Below are positions 12,433 through 22,484 of a DNA stretch of 64,000 nucleotides, piece after piece. Location: NCBI GenBank assembly GCA_037176885.1, contig JAWWNJ010000008.1, positions 124,001-188,000 on the forward strand, read 5' to 3'. How positions within the stretch are numbered: the first letter of the stretch is position 1; each line of letters opens with the position of its first letter. The stretch comes from Favolaschia claudopus. Taxonomy: Eukaryota > Basidiomycota > Agaricomycetes > Agaricales > Mycenaceae. The translations under genes were made by a program, and so were the position numbers. Under the pieces are notes generated by a model. The model had not been told where the DNA came from. It ran no database searches and saw only the letters and a program-made list of their open reading frames with translations.

Positions 12433-12695
12433 GGTAGTCGTCGAGAATCAAAAAGTGTGAATGATCACTTATGGAATCGGCTCTCACTCGAGCGACAAAC
12501 TCATGAAACCATATATCTTCCTAAATTACCAAAGAAAATGCAGTAGATAGCCAAGGATGTATTCTATTGAATGGCTAATTAATTTTGTAGAAAAATGTTG
12601 TGTGTACGAAATGAGAGAATTTCTCGTCCAGGAGATTGGCCGTAGCGAGTTCGCCATCAGGGCGTAACGAGTTCGCCATCACTTCCTCTCTCGTC

Positions 12696-13598
12696 ATGTC
12701 TCAAACCTATCGTGCCTGCGCTGCACCCTTCCGCCCCAGCGCTGGCCACGAAGACGCCCATCGTCACTCCTCTTTAGCTGGGCAAAGCTTTTATGTTGTT
12801 GGGGTTGGGTTTTCACCCGGTATTTACACCGAAGAGTACGTTTTAATGCGCACTTGCCTCGAATATTCCCCTGATACTTTCTCTCAGGCATACCGCCAGA
12901 AAACAGGTCGATGGCTTCTCTCGTGGGCAGTGGAAGAAGGCGTCAACGTACGATGCCGCTGTCACCGAATGGAACCGGCAATGTCGACTCTACCACAATC
13001 ATGCCGACGATGCCCTCGATTCCGAGTCTGAGCTTCTCTCCTCCAGTCTCGACTCACCGCCCTCTTCCTTCCTATCTCAGCTCACTATCTCGGAAGCGTC
13101 TCCTGCATCGCCGCCCCTCTCTCCGTCCGCGCAAGCACCCCTCGCGCCGGCAACGCCGTCGACTCCTCGTTCCCATCGACCCACTCATGATCATGTCCCT
13201 CGGACTCCAGCTTCTTCCTCCTACAGTCGAGCTTCTCCCGCCCACGCTCCATCAGCGGTATCACCCCGCCCCGTGTCAGTTCGTGTGCCGCTATCTCAGC
13301 GCTACGCCGCGGTGGAAACCGTCTCATCGTCTCGATCGCCCGGTCAGTGGAGGGACGGGGATGTGTTGTGGGGTATTGAAGGCACGCTGGCGCTGTTCGA
13401 GGATCGGTGTGCTCCTATATTCCCTTCGCATAACCGTGTCGCTGATGAGGAAACAGATACGACCTTATTGATCATGTCTACAAGAACAGGTTGTCGCCGG
13501 TACGGGTCATGGAGAGTCAGAGCCGCGAGGAGTTGGAGGCTTTCGTAGCGCAAAGGCCGTACTTTGGCGGCTCCTTGACTGGTAGGGACAAAGTATGA
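12696..13598 (+). CDS. Viroplasmin/RNase H1-N-like protein V1 of element A
   Basis: Three exons. Exon 1 (from ATG 12696) gives QSFYVVGVGFSPGIYTEE. After an intron to about 12890 it continues HTARKQVDGFSRGQWKKAST and AAVTEWNR. The order YVV-x-G-x3-PGIY .. QVxGFS .. KxxxT .. A..W is that of the small caulimovirus-viroplasmin/RNase H1 N-terminal fold, known in other proteins for binding RNA:DNA hybrids. A Ser/Pro-rich linker (about 12990-13270) is followed by a second conserved block, GDVLWGIEGTLALFEDR, then an intron and YDLIDHVYKNRLSPV.. to the stop at 13596-13598. The second block matches the end of V4 in element B. No RNase H catalytic domain is present. Its role in the transposon is unknown. 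Confidence 0.75.
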
Positions 13599-13731
13599 TG
13601 TATTGCTGCGACGTTTTGTGTTATCAATATTATTATTACGATTGCGGAATTCGAGTGGGAAAGCAAGCAAAACGGAAAGCAAGAAGAACAGCATTGAGAT
13701 TATAGAGCGTACAAAGACAAATCTACGAGAA

Positions 13732-14389
13732 TCAGTTCCATCCACCCCAACCTTTACCACCTCCCGAATCTCCCCAACCTTTACTGCGGCTTCGACCTTT
13801 GCTACTTCCCCAACCGTCTCCCCAGACTACTGAGCTTGCCCTCCAAGGTGGGGAGCCCAGGTCTTCACTCACAACGGGCAGGGGTTTGGGCCGTGAGGGA
13901 GGGGAAATTTCGTCGTCTTCTTCGGTGAGTTCTTCGACCGGCTTGTCCGTCGACTCAGAATGAGAAACACCCTCGCGCCATAAGTGATAAGACGGGTGCT
14001 CGGGAAACTCGGGGTGGGTGAAGAGAGGATGTTCTTGCTCGTACTGGTACTTGAGGCGGAGGTATCGCCTCAGACGGGAGCGATGGAATTTTGCCAAACG
14101 AGGGTAATGGTAGTGGTAAAGGGCTGGGGAAGGGGAGATGGATGAGTAGTGATATGAACACAATGAAGAGAGACATACCATTCGTGGCGGCGAGACGCAG
14201 CAGTGCCTTAGTGATCAACTCTTCAAACGGGTCTTTGCCTTCAGTACGGATGCGGTCGAGTTGGAGCCGCTGAATCCGGATAAGTTCTTCATTGGCCTCA
14301 ATTACATATTCGTGGGCTCGGAGAGCTGAAGTGAAAAGTGCGCGCAGTGTGTCTTCGCTCTGAACGGGTTGAGACAATAGGCTGCTCAT
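13732..14389 (-). CDS. Hypothetical protein H1 of element A
   Basis: Two exons. Start MSSLLSQPVQ at 14389. Exon 1 is a helical segment with LRALFTSALRAHEYVIEANEELIRIQR and ends LLRLAATN near 14182. After an intron the second exon gives KFHRSRLRRYLRLKYQYEQEHPLF, then an acidic Ser/Pro stretch and a Gly/Trp/Ser-rich tail (GWGDSGGGKGWGGWN, stop near 13732). I do not recognise the family. It lies between V1 and X1, which converge on it or diverge from it. The Gly/Trp tail is low complexity. Confidence 0.5.
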
Positions 14390-14482
14390 GATGGTTTGGT
14401 GGCAGGTGACGAGGAGACGTTACGCTGAAAGTCACACTACCCATTCTACATCTGGCGCAATATCTCAGAAAAAAACCTTAGC

Positions 14483-15663
14483 ATGGCAACAGTGAAGAAG
14501 AAAACAGGGAAACCGAGCGACTTTCAAGGGAAGCGCTTGGAATTCCTTCTGGCCTTCCATCCCACATATGCCGACGCGTCGCTGCGCGGTAAGACGCGTG
14601 GAATATGGGCGGATTTTTTTGCGAAATATTGGAGCAATTTTCCGTGGCGTCTGCCGCTGAGTCAAGACCCGGATGAGAGCGACCCTACCGATTATGCTAT
14701 GCTGCCCCAGGACGCCGCTGAGAAGGAACTGCACAAGACGACAATAACCACGGTGGAGCAGGTATGTGTATTATTGCATTTCCCGTTAAGACGACGAGGC
14801 TGAGCTGTGAAAAGAAAATTAAATTGTGGTTAGGCCGCCAGAACAAAGCCTCCAACATGAAAGATAACCCTTGGGCGGACTGGCTGACGCGCTTTCGCAC
14901 TCCGACAACCTCCGCCCCCAAAAAACTTGCCGACTACCAGTACTACATGCAGCAGAAGGTCTACAAACGCAAGGTCACCACTGAATACGATAAGAGGAAG
15001 GAGAGTGTACCAAAAGACGACCGCATGAAGCTTCGCACGATCATCGCGCGTGAATTGCTTGCGGCCGAGACACAGGAAATTCGTGACGCGATGAAGCAGG
15101 GGGCGGAGGCTGAGCATGCCGCACTCCTTGAAAAGCATGAGGATGCGCTTGCCGGCCTGCCTGCGCTTGACGAGGAGGGATTGATTGAGTAAGTTCCAAA
15201 GAGAAAGAAATAGAGCGATGTCCTGAATCTTTACTTACAGAGCGCGAGCGCGCTTCTCGGCTTTGGTTCAGCCTCTACTGGATGGTCTGGCGGCACACAC
15301 GGGCTATGAGATTTCGATCTTGGCCGGACGTGTTAAGAGCGGTAATTTGGATATTGAGTGCGTTAGGTGGGGTTAAGCTTATACCAAACTATATGGACGA
15401 GCTCTGACGACGAAAATGTAGCTTGCATGCAGGAGTGACGGCGGCGACTCCAGCAGAACTCGACTTCTCGAAGGCTGAGCCGCCGGTTTACCAGGATGTA
15501 GTCAGAAAATATAGCAAATTCGTTTGGAATGCGCGTAAGGATGCTTCTATTAGCATGGGAGTGTACTGAGAAGCAAGCTTCTTTTAGATGAATACCGGGA
15601 GGGACGAGGACCTGCATCCGCTGAAACTCAGACTGCGGGAACAGAGCCCTCAGCCCCAGCGAC
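14483..15663 (+). pseudogene. X1 gene of element A, 5' part, split by element B
   Basis: First half of the X-family gene of A; its second half is 45390-46969. Exons: MATVKKKTG..LEFLLAFHPTYADAS and FFAKYWSNFPWRLPL (14483-14762), then WADWLTRFRTP..QYYMQQKV..IIARELLAAET (to about 15190), then RARFSALVQPLLDGLAAHTGYEISILAG, LHAGVTAATPAEL, and HEYREGRGPASAETQ..TEPSAPAT up to the insertion point. The order (FH..Y..F..Y...FPW helix, basic middle, VQPLLDxxxxxTG, xHAGVT block) is shared with X2 and X3 and with a large mushroom family I know only as hypothetical proteins. Function unknown. The next codon after the break would be completed by base 45399. Confidence 0.85.
15655..15663. repeat. Left target-site duplication of element B (CCCAGCGAC)
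   Basis: Nine bases identical to 45390-45398. If KDZ makes 8-bp duplications, one base may match by chance. Merging the copies makes the X1 frame run from SAPA through T-A-Q-N-S without a shift. Confidence 0.9.
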
Positions 15664-15790
15664 ACCTATAGTTGTATGTATAATGCAATGTACCCACCCG
15701 TGGCAGGGGGGAACATTGCATTAAAGGCACACCTGGTGTGGGCAGCCAAGGTGTACCTTAATGCAATGTACCCTCGGCTACCCAATTAGG
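15664..15790 (+). repeat. Left terminal inverted repeat of element B
   Basis: Pairs with the complement of 45263-45389 without gaps. It contains the word TAATGCAATGTACC twice forward and ACATTGCATTA once inverted, spaced about 40 bp apart, which looks like a set of transposase binding sites. A related word (ATAATGCAATATAACC) sits about 18 bp inside the ends of element A. Confidence 0.92.
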
Positions 15791-15992
15791 TTAATATAAC
15801 CACAAAACCCTCAGAAAACCTTTTATCTCACCGCTCTCGGGCAATTCCGAGCTGTACCCAGTATATAATACTATATAAAATGCTGCCCTTCAAGAAAACG
15901 ACGAATATTATCGCAATCACTCGCTGCCGATCGTCGGCAGCGGCATTGTGTTTACATCTATTGTATTTAGACGCTCCCGCCCCGCCACTCAC

Positions 15993-16464
15993 TCAATCCT
16001 CCCCTTCCAGGCGCGCCTCCTCCTCCTCCGGCTCCACCTCGTCTTCAATATCCACCTCCACTGTGATCTCATCACCCGCCGCCGTCCCCTCCTTCAAATA
16101 GGCGTCCGCCTTCCGCAACATCGGCCGCCAGCGCTTCTCCAAATCAATGCACCTGGCCCGCTCGGTCGCTGCATGCTCGGCAGCATACGCCCTCCGCCCT
16201 TCCGCCAGCTCTGGAGATGACCCCTCCAACTCCACCTCTGCAAGTCCTCTCCACTCCCTCTCCGCCGACTCGCCGTAAGCAATCGTCCGTCGCATTTCCT
16301 CACGTAAAAGCCGTACCTCCTCGTTATAGCGCCGGGTGCGTGCAAATGCCTTGCACCATTCGACGCGCAGAGCTAGGGATAGAAATATAGCATCAATATG
16401 TGTAGAATGAAAGCAATAAAATGGAAAATACCTTGTTCAAAGCGTTCGTCTCCCTCCTCCTCTC
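15993..16464 (-). pseudogene. KDZ transposase of element B, 3' part, split by element C
   Basis: C-terminal end of the transposase whose main part is at 33361-36719. From the insertion point (16464) it reads GDERFEQ, a short intron, and the terminal exon ALRVEWCKAFARTRRYNEEV..EEEEARLEGED with stop at 15993. The terminal exon aligns with those of the other two KDZ genes (ALRIEWSKAW.. in A, VRVEWAAAKA.. in C). Taken alone it looks like a stray relic; joined to 33372 it completes the B gene in frame. Confidence 0.9.
16454..16464. repeat. Left target-site duplication of element C (CTCCTCCTCTC)
   Basis: Eleven bases identical to 33361-33371. The sequence is a simple pyrimidine run, so the true duplication may be shorter (8 bp would fit KDZ). 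It encodes the Glu run (G-E-E-E-G) of the transposase. Confidence 0.88.
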
Positions 16465-16553
16465 ACCAGTAGTTGTAACTAAAAGCCTCCCACCCTGCTA
16501 GCAGCCAGGTTGGACTGTTGTCTATTGTCCCCTACCTAGGCACCCCATGGCTG
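16465..16553 (+). repeat. Left terminal inverted repeat of element C
   Basis: Pairs with 33273-33360. Just inside it (about 16605-16635) are ACAGCTGTC palindromes resembling the subterminal motif of element A at 7432-7464. Confidence 0.88.
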
Positions 16554-16755
16554 GCCTCTTTTTTGCACTCACTTTACCCTATATTACCACATTCCGGCGC
16601 CGGCAGCTGTCACCGGAGGCCATGACAGCTGTCCAACGCTCCGGCGACACTAGATAAGAGATAACATTTTTTGTACGTTATTACTGCCTAATTCGATCCA
16701 CTCCGCCATGCAACCCGAAAAGGCAATTTTTTTTATTGCAATTGAGGGCTACATT

Positions 16756-19700
16756 CTACATCGTTGCAAATAATGCTGTATCCCCAGCTAATCTCTCCAA
16801 ATCCTCCGCCAGTGCAGTCCGAACGGCAATGGAAATCGAGGCCCCCCAGCTTGATTTGAATTTCCGCGCTATTTGTCGCAAAATAGCCGCCTGTTGCGCC
16901 GCGAATGCTTGTAGTCCATCCTTCACCTCAGGCATCACCGCTTGGGTAACCGTACGCCTATCCTCCCACCACAGTGCCCGCCACTTCAAAAACCGTAATA
17001 CTCTTCTCATCTCTTCACGCAGCAATTCTACTTCCTCAGTCCACCTTTCCTTTCGAGCCTTTGCGGCAGCCCACTCCACCCGTACAGCTGCATACACTCG
17101 TCAATAGCCGCCTTTCAGTCAAAGAGATAGTGCTTACCGTCCACAAGTTCCTGCTCATCTGCATCAGGACCACCGCCCTGCGTCCAAATCCAGGACATTT
17201 TCTTCTGCTTGGACGAAATTGCCGTCATTATGCCCCGCGTTGATTTCCGGCTGCTCGAACCCACACCTCCCAAACGCTCGCGAGCCAACGCGTCTGCCTC
17301 GCGCTCCTGGTCCAGCCGTATGTCGGCGTCTTCCAATGGCTTCCAGGCTTCGCACGCGGCCTCGCCCCTCAATGCAAGTAGTGCCTTGCGCGCCCTCCGA
17401 TATCGCCCCACTGCCAGCTGTATGTTCTCCGTTATCTGTTCCATCAGCACCGCTGCTCGCGTCCCACCACGCTGTCCCACCAAGTGATCATTGCGATATT
17501 GAAGTAAGTGCCGCTTTGCATGCAGCCTGCTCCGCAATCGTCGGATATTGTCATGTAGTTGTCCTTCCCGCAAACGCGCCTCCTTCTCCGCGAGCCCTTC
17601 GAGATCTGCTCGGTGTGTTACTCCCTGCATCCCCGACGGTAGGAAAAGCTTCACAGCTTCCGCTTCGTGTGGTGGTAGGTCTGCGTCCCGATTCTCATCT
17701 TCCTCCTTCACCTCCTCAATCGCCGTTGGCGCATACACCGCTTGCAATGCCCGAAACTTGCGTAGCTTCACAAAAAACCCGCGACGAAGCTCGGCGACGC
17801 GTTGGCTTTGCTCCCCCGCTAGTACTGATCGTCCCTTGAGCTCATTTCTGATCTTGTCCCTGTGAGAGAAGATAAAGCTCTGAAATAGTCAAAGGCGAGT
17901 CACTTACTGTGAATTTTCCAATTGGAGACCCATGACCAAGAACGACGTCAGGCTTGAGCCATGCAGCGTCGCCTTGCCATTCGCCGCTTCATCCAGCTCT
18001 TCCTTCGCTAACTCCAGTCGAATCGACGACTCACTCACAGCTGCGCCATTTATAATATAAGCTTGAAGATCAAAATGAGACAGCGACGGCTTACGATTCT
18101 TTCCCTCATCCAGTTCATACGGATTCGGCTTTGCTCTGTCTGCATTCCAGTCGTCAATCATCGCTTGCCACTCTTGACGCAACTCGGGGTTCAGTGTACG
18201 GTCGACCTCCTCGAAACTGGCAACTTGGCGATCGCGCTCCTCAATCGCGATTATCAGTTTACGGGGTAGAGTGGACCCTGTTTTGCCTCAGCGCCTCGTT
18301 CCTCCACTATGAGAGTATGCTTACCTTGCTTCAGATTCTTCTCCGTGTTATGAAAGTCCACCTTGTCTTCTATAGCGTCCTCCCGAGCCCCGAAATTCAT
18401 CTCCTTCGTGGCTGTAGCCAGTTCATTGAAATCCGACCATACCCTCTCCGTTCCCTCTCCATCTGTTCTACCCACCCCCTCCTGGTAGGTAAGCGAGTTT
18501 TGTACTTGACACTTGCGCTCGTGGGCCATCGCATGCCACACCGGCAAGCCGAATACAACCGTTGTCTTATCCAGGTCTAACTGCATATGCGCCGGCATCG
18601 CCGCCATCCGTTGCTTGAATCGAATCTTCCATTGGCATACAATGTCGTAGCAGAAGGCGAGGTAGAGAAGTGTGACGCCCCAGACGGCGGCAAGCACGAT
18701 ATAATCCATGTTCATATACCTGGCGGAAATCAGTATACTATGTTTCTACAGTGAAGAGACCGCTTACCGCTCCCCTTTCTGTAAATCTCCCATCCCCTGA
18801 GGGCGTTTTAGCTCGTGACGAGCGCAAACGACTGCTCCAACGCCCGATGACCGTAGACCGGTCGTTAGTCGCGTGTCCTTCTGTGAAAGCGCAGCAAACG
18901 CAACGCAGGTACTTATCTACAGTAGTATTAGTCCTGGAAGTCAGCATTTGAAAGAGAAGACGCACATCCTTCTCCGGTACCGCATTCCTGAGATGCGCCT
19001 TATACCCCTTCTCCTCCTGCATGTATCCCCAACCTGAGGCGAGAGGTGGATCGTCGTGAGCGTTGGCGCGAAGCCGATTTCGCATCCGGAAATTGGCGTC
19101 AATTGCAAGTATCAACATGAACAGAAACCTAGCCATCATATAAATGGGAGATGTCGCCAAACGAACGTACAACACTCACTGAAACTGCGGCTCCACGTCT
19201 CGCCAACCATCCGGTAAGTTCATCCCCTCCTGTGGACACGCCCAGCAAAGCACAGCGCACTCCCCTCTCGCCGTCGCCCCCACCCCTTGAGCGTCATGCG
19301 CTCGCCCAGCTCGCTTGAGGCGCCCCAAGAAGGCGAATTGGCGGCTCATCCGACCAAACGCCTTATAGCGATCCTAGAGGGATTGATTCAGATAACAAAT
19401 GACACTAAATTAGAAGGAATCAACTCACCGGAACCGTCTCCACGCCCCACGGGTCGGTCGACTTTTCCATAGTCCGAACGAAGTCGTGGACATTCAGTCC
19501 ACCCACCACAGTAGTCAAACGAAAAATCTCCAGCGTCGCGAAAGTAGCACATGTCGCAGGATCCACCGTAGTTGCGGGATACCAATCGTTGCGAAGAAGT
19601 TGTTCCAAGTTATTTGCACGGTCAGATAGGTCGCAGGCACAGTACCGATAATTGATGTCGTGGATGTGGGGAAAGTCGAGCACTATCATAGTGCGCACAG

Positions 19701-20419
19701 ATGGCGCTGGATGGGGGCATTGGTGACCACCGTGGCCGATCTGGTAGACGAAATCTAAGGATTGCAGGGTGACGCGCGTCCAATAGGATCCTATCCATTC
19801 CTATAAACGATTCAGAGACGTTTTGCGAAGCCTTTCTTGAATTTACTTACCTGCGGAGTGTGTAGAGGCGTGAGCTGGTGTCTTTCCAAGAGGCATTCCT
19901 TGCACTGGATAAAGATTCCACATTGTCGGCACCGAAAGCGTCTACAGCCAGCGGTAAACGTCTTCTGGCAACAAGAACACGATTCCGCCTGGTCGCCCAA
20001 ACCTTCCCTCCTTAGCAGCTCGTCTAGAAAGAATTGAAGCATAGGTCGCCAGCTCTTCATAGGATCGTCCTCACAATAAATTAGTCAAACTAACCAGAAT
20101 GTACATATCGCGAAACAAAACTCACCGAGCTCTCATACCTTCTGCGTTTCTCCCCCGTCTCTGCTGTTTCTTCTCCTGCCGCTGCGTCGTTGTCCGGCAT
20201 TGGGGTCCAATTTGCCAAATCGTCGAGCTCCGAGGGGAGCAATTTGCGTTTTCTTGGGCTAACATTGACGGACTTGCGTACCCCTCGACGGCCGTCTTGC
20301 GAAGAAAAGAAATCCATATCTTCCGTAGTATCCCCTGCTTTCACTTCATAGTCGACATAGGAATTGACGCGCTGAGGACGATTGGCGGCTCGCGCCTGGG
20401 AGTGCGTCAGAAAAGACAT
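16756..20419 (-). CDS. KDZ transposase of element C (CxC2 type), uninterrupted
   Basis: Multi-exon gene. Start MSFLTHSQARAANRPQ at 20419. Cysteine cluster CSCCQKTFTAGCRRFRCRQCGIFIQCKECLLERH (about 19880-19980). CxC2 part with INYRYCACDLSDRA (about 19640). Core landmarks are LAIDANFRMRNR (about 19080-19115), CARHELKRPQGMGDLQKGER (about 18770-18830), CYDIVCQWKIRF (about 18640), ECKVQN-like KCQVQNSLTY, and GVGRTDGEGTERVW (about 18440-18480). Coiled-coil exons end in MSWIWTQGG (about 17200) and the last exon VRVEWAAAKARKERWTEEVEL..LFATM stops at 16756. It has the KDZ signature D-G-E-G-x-E-R-x-W. Read outward to the left end of C. I found no frameshift, so this is the best candidate for an active transposase here. 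Exon borders are approximate. Confidence 0.9.
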
Positions 20420-20665
20420 TGGAGGAGAATGATTTGATTGTTTCTGACCGGTATAGTAGCCGCCAGTGCCACCACCGGCACGAGCCAAGTAGTTCAGAGC
20501 CAGATGAGACGCGAGGAAAGGAGAAGGATGTTTGTTGACGTCAGACGGTATTGACGAGCAAGTAAAATAATCCCATTTTGGGAAGAACACAATTGGCTAG
20601 ACATAAGTATTGTAGACATAAGAACTTGTGAACTACATCCTATACTACGCTGACGACGTTCACTC

Positions 20666-22210
20666 CATGGGCAAGACACTAGTTCTAGCCCGCTTGATCA
20701 CCACCGCCCCGTCAAACCCATGGAACGCGTAAGCCTCGCGACGCTCATGCTCGCGATGCCTACCGTCAGTGCAGCGACAGAAAACATGTTTCGCCCCGTA
20801 CATACTCAACATCTACAGTCGGTCAACTTATCAGCGATACATCATCACAGTGAACTCAGTGCATACCTTGATGACATGGAATGGTTTATCACCAGCCGCC
20901 CGCGCCGCCGCCGCCGCCGCCTCGACCGTATCATCTTCCGCAGTCTCCTGCTCCATATCATCCACAGTCTCAGTCTCGGTGAAGGGGCGCGGGAAGAATG
21001 AGTTGAATCCGAGTCTGGGCAGAACGTTAAGCAGCGAGTAAAAACCGAAACAAGAAGAACGTACCGAGACCAAACACGCAGAAGATAGCTGGAAGCCGAG
21101 GGTGCAGAACGCGACGGTCCGGTGGGCATTGAAGCCTCGCTCGCCGAATTACCAGACGCAGCCGCGGAGAAAGCTTCGAAATACAAGTCATTGTCGTCGT
21201 CGTCGTCGTCGTCGTCCCACCCAGCTGCGTCGAGGGGCCCGATGTACTCGTCGGGGAGAGAGAAGACGCGGGGCGGGATGAGAGGCGGTACCTCGTCGTC
21301 CGAGTCCCTGAGACAAAGTAGGAGTTAATATCATAAAGTAGAGATCATTAAGAGAAATAAGATCTTACACCTCATTGCCAGCTCGTTGATGTTGACCGGG
21401 AGCGACTCCTTCGGCAGTCCCTTGAGCTTGCTGGGCAGCTTGCTGGGCAGCTTGCTGGGCGGCGAGCATAGCAGCCTCAGCGTGGTCGGCAGCTTGTTGT
21501 GCGGCTTGTTCTGCGGCTGCGGCGACCGCTGCCGCCGCTATGGTTGCTTGGGCGGTGGCGAGAACTTGAGCATTGTACAGGTCTTCAAAGTATTGCGTCG
21601 CAACATCGTAAGACATGAGGATACGAGCATTGCGCTCTTCACGGTGAGTGCGGGGGCGAGGTTTCGTGCGGAACTGCTGATGAGAGCGAGCAGCGTAACG
21701 CTCGCGGAATCGCCGCACGAGATGGAGTTTCTGGGCTCTAGAGTTATATCAGCAAGTGTTGTAGCCAGAGAATGACGGGTTGAACGTACGTGGGGAGACC
21801 AAAGATCGAGTTGGTCGTGAGCGTCTCGTAACAGAGAGCCTTGCAAACTAAAAGATAAATCGAAACGATGATCAGTTGCAAAGACGTTTGTGAAAGAGTA
21901 TTCACGAACCGACGGGTGGCGCAGCACCGTCTGGGGCGGGCGCAGTATTGGTGTTAGCTTGGGGCGCATCCTCAGGCTGTGGCAGCGAGTCGCGGTCGAC
22001 AAGAGAAGGATCGCCAGGAGAACGCGCAGGAGAGGTTGGAAGGGATGGGGTGCTGGGAAACGCCTCAGCGCGACGGGTTTGGGTGGGTGAAGTGGACATG
22101 GAAGAGGGGGGGAAAGTGTCGAGGTGTGTCGCCTCTTCCAGGGCCTCTTTTAGTTCGGAGTCGTACCAAAATGGGACGTCGATAGGCGAGTTGAGCTGGT
22201 TCGTCATCAT
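20666..22210 (-). CDS. Hypothetical Ala/Gln-rich protein H2 of element C
   Basis: Several exons from MMTNQLNSPIDVPFWYDSEL (22210). A Pro/Ser-rich segment is followed by GSLLRDAHDQLDLWSPH and KLHLVRRFRERYAARSHQQ, then YDVATQYFEDLYNAQVL with a long Ala/Gln helix (AAQQAAQQAAQQ, about 21420-21545). An acidic exon with an eight-residue Asp run from a GTC microsatellite (21193-21220) and FNSFFPRPFTETETVDD come next. The last exon near 20666-20820 appears to end HREHERREAYAFHGFDGAVV. I do not recognise a domain. It is divergent from the TET/JBP-like gene, with 274 bp between the starts, so the two may share a promoter. Exons are tentative. Confidence 0.5.
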
Positions 22211-22409
22211 TAACCAGATAATGATGCCGAACGACTTCAGATCTGGATCTTCAAATCTTTAGAAAGTTCGAAACAAATGGTTTACGGAGATACTTACCGT
22301 TTCCCGGTAACGCGCGCCACGCCAACATCAAGTCCCTCCAATTCAAAGTCTCGGAAGAGACTCGCGACAATAAAACACCCGGTCATCCCTCCTCGTCCTC
22401 CCCCATTCC

Positions 22410-22484
22410 CTCTCCACTCATTCCTGCTCTCCACTCGTTCCTCCTCTCCACTCGTTCCTCCTCTCCACTCGTTCCTCCTCTCCC
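22410..22484 (+). repeat. 17-bp tandem repeat in a pyrimidine-rich leader
   Basis: The unit ACTCGTTCCTCCTCTCC is repeated about four times and ends directly before the ATG of the TET/JBP-like gene. Pyrimidine-rich stretches before fungal start codons often belong to core promoters; here the repetition is unusual. Confidence 0.75.

Noticed and set aside
15664..15669. ACACCT as the target duplication of element B
   Set aside because: A 6-bp match, but joining there shifts the X1 frame by one. CCCAGCGAC is longer, gives an ungapped 127-bp inverted repeat and restores the frame.
15664..15790. Independent MITE copies at 15.7 kb and 45.3 kb
   Set aside because: They are inverted, equal in length and flanked by the same 9-bp sequence, and they interrupt the two halves of one gene, so they are the ends of element B.
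15993..16464. A fourth, solo KDZ relic
   Set aside because: It completes the B transposase from 33361 in frame across an 11-bp duplication, so it is part of that gene.
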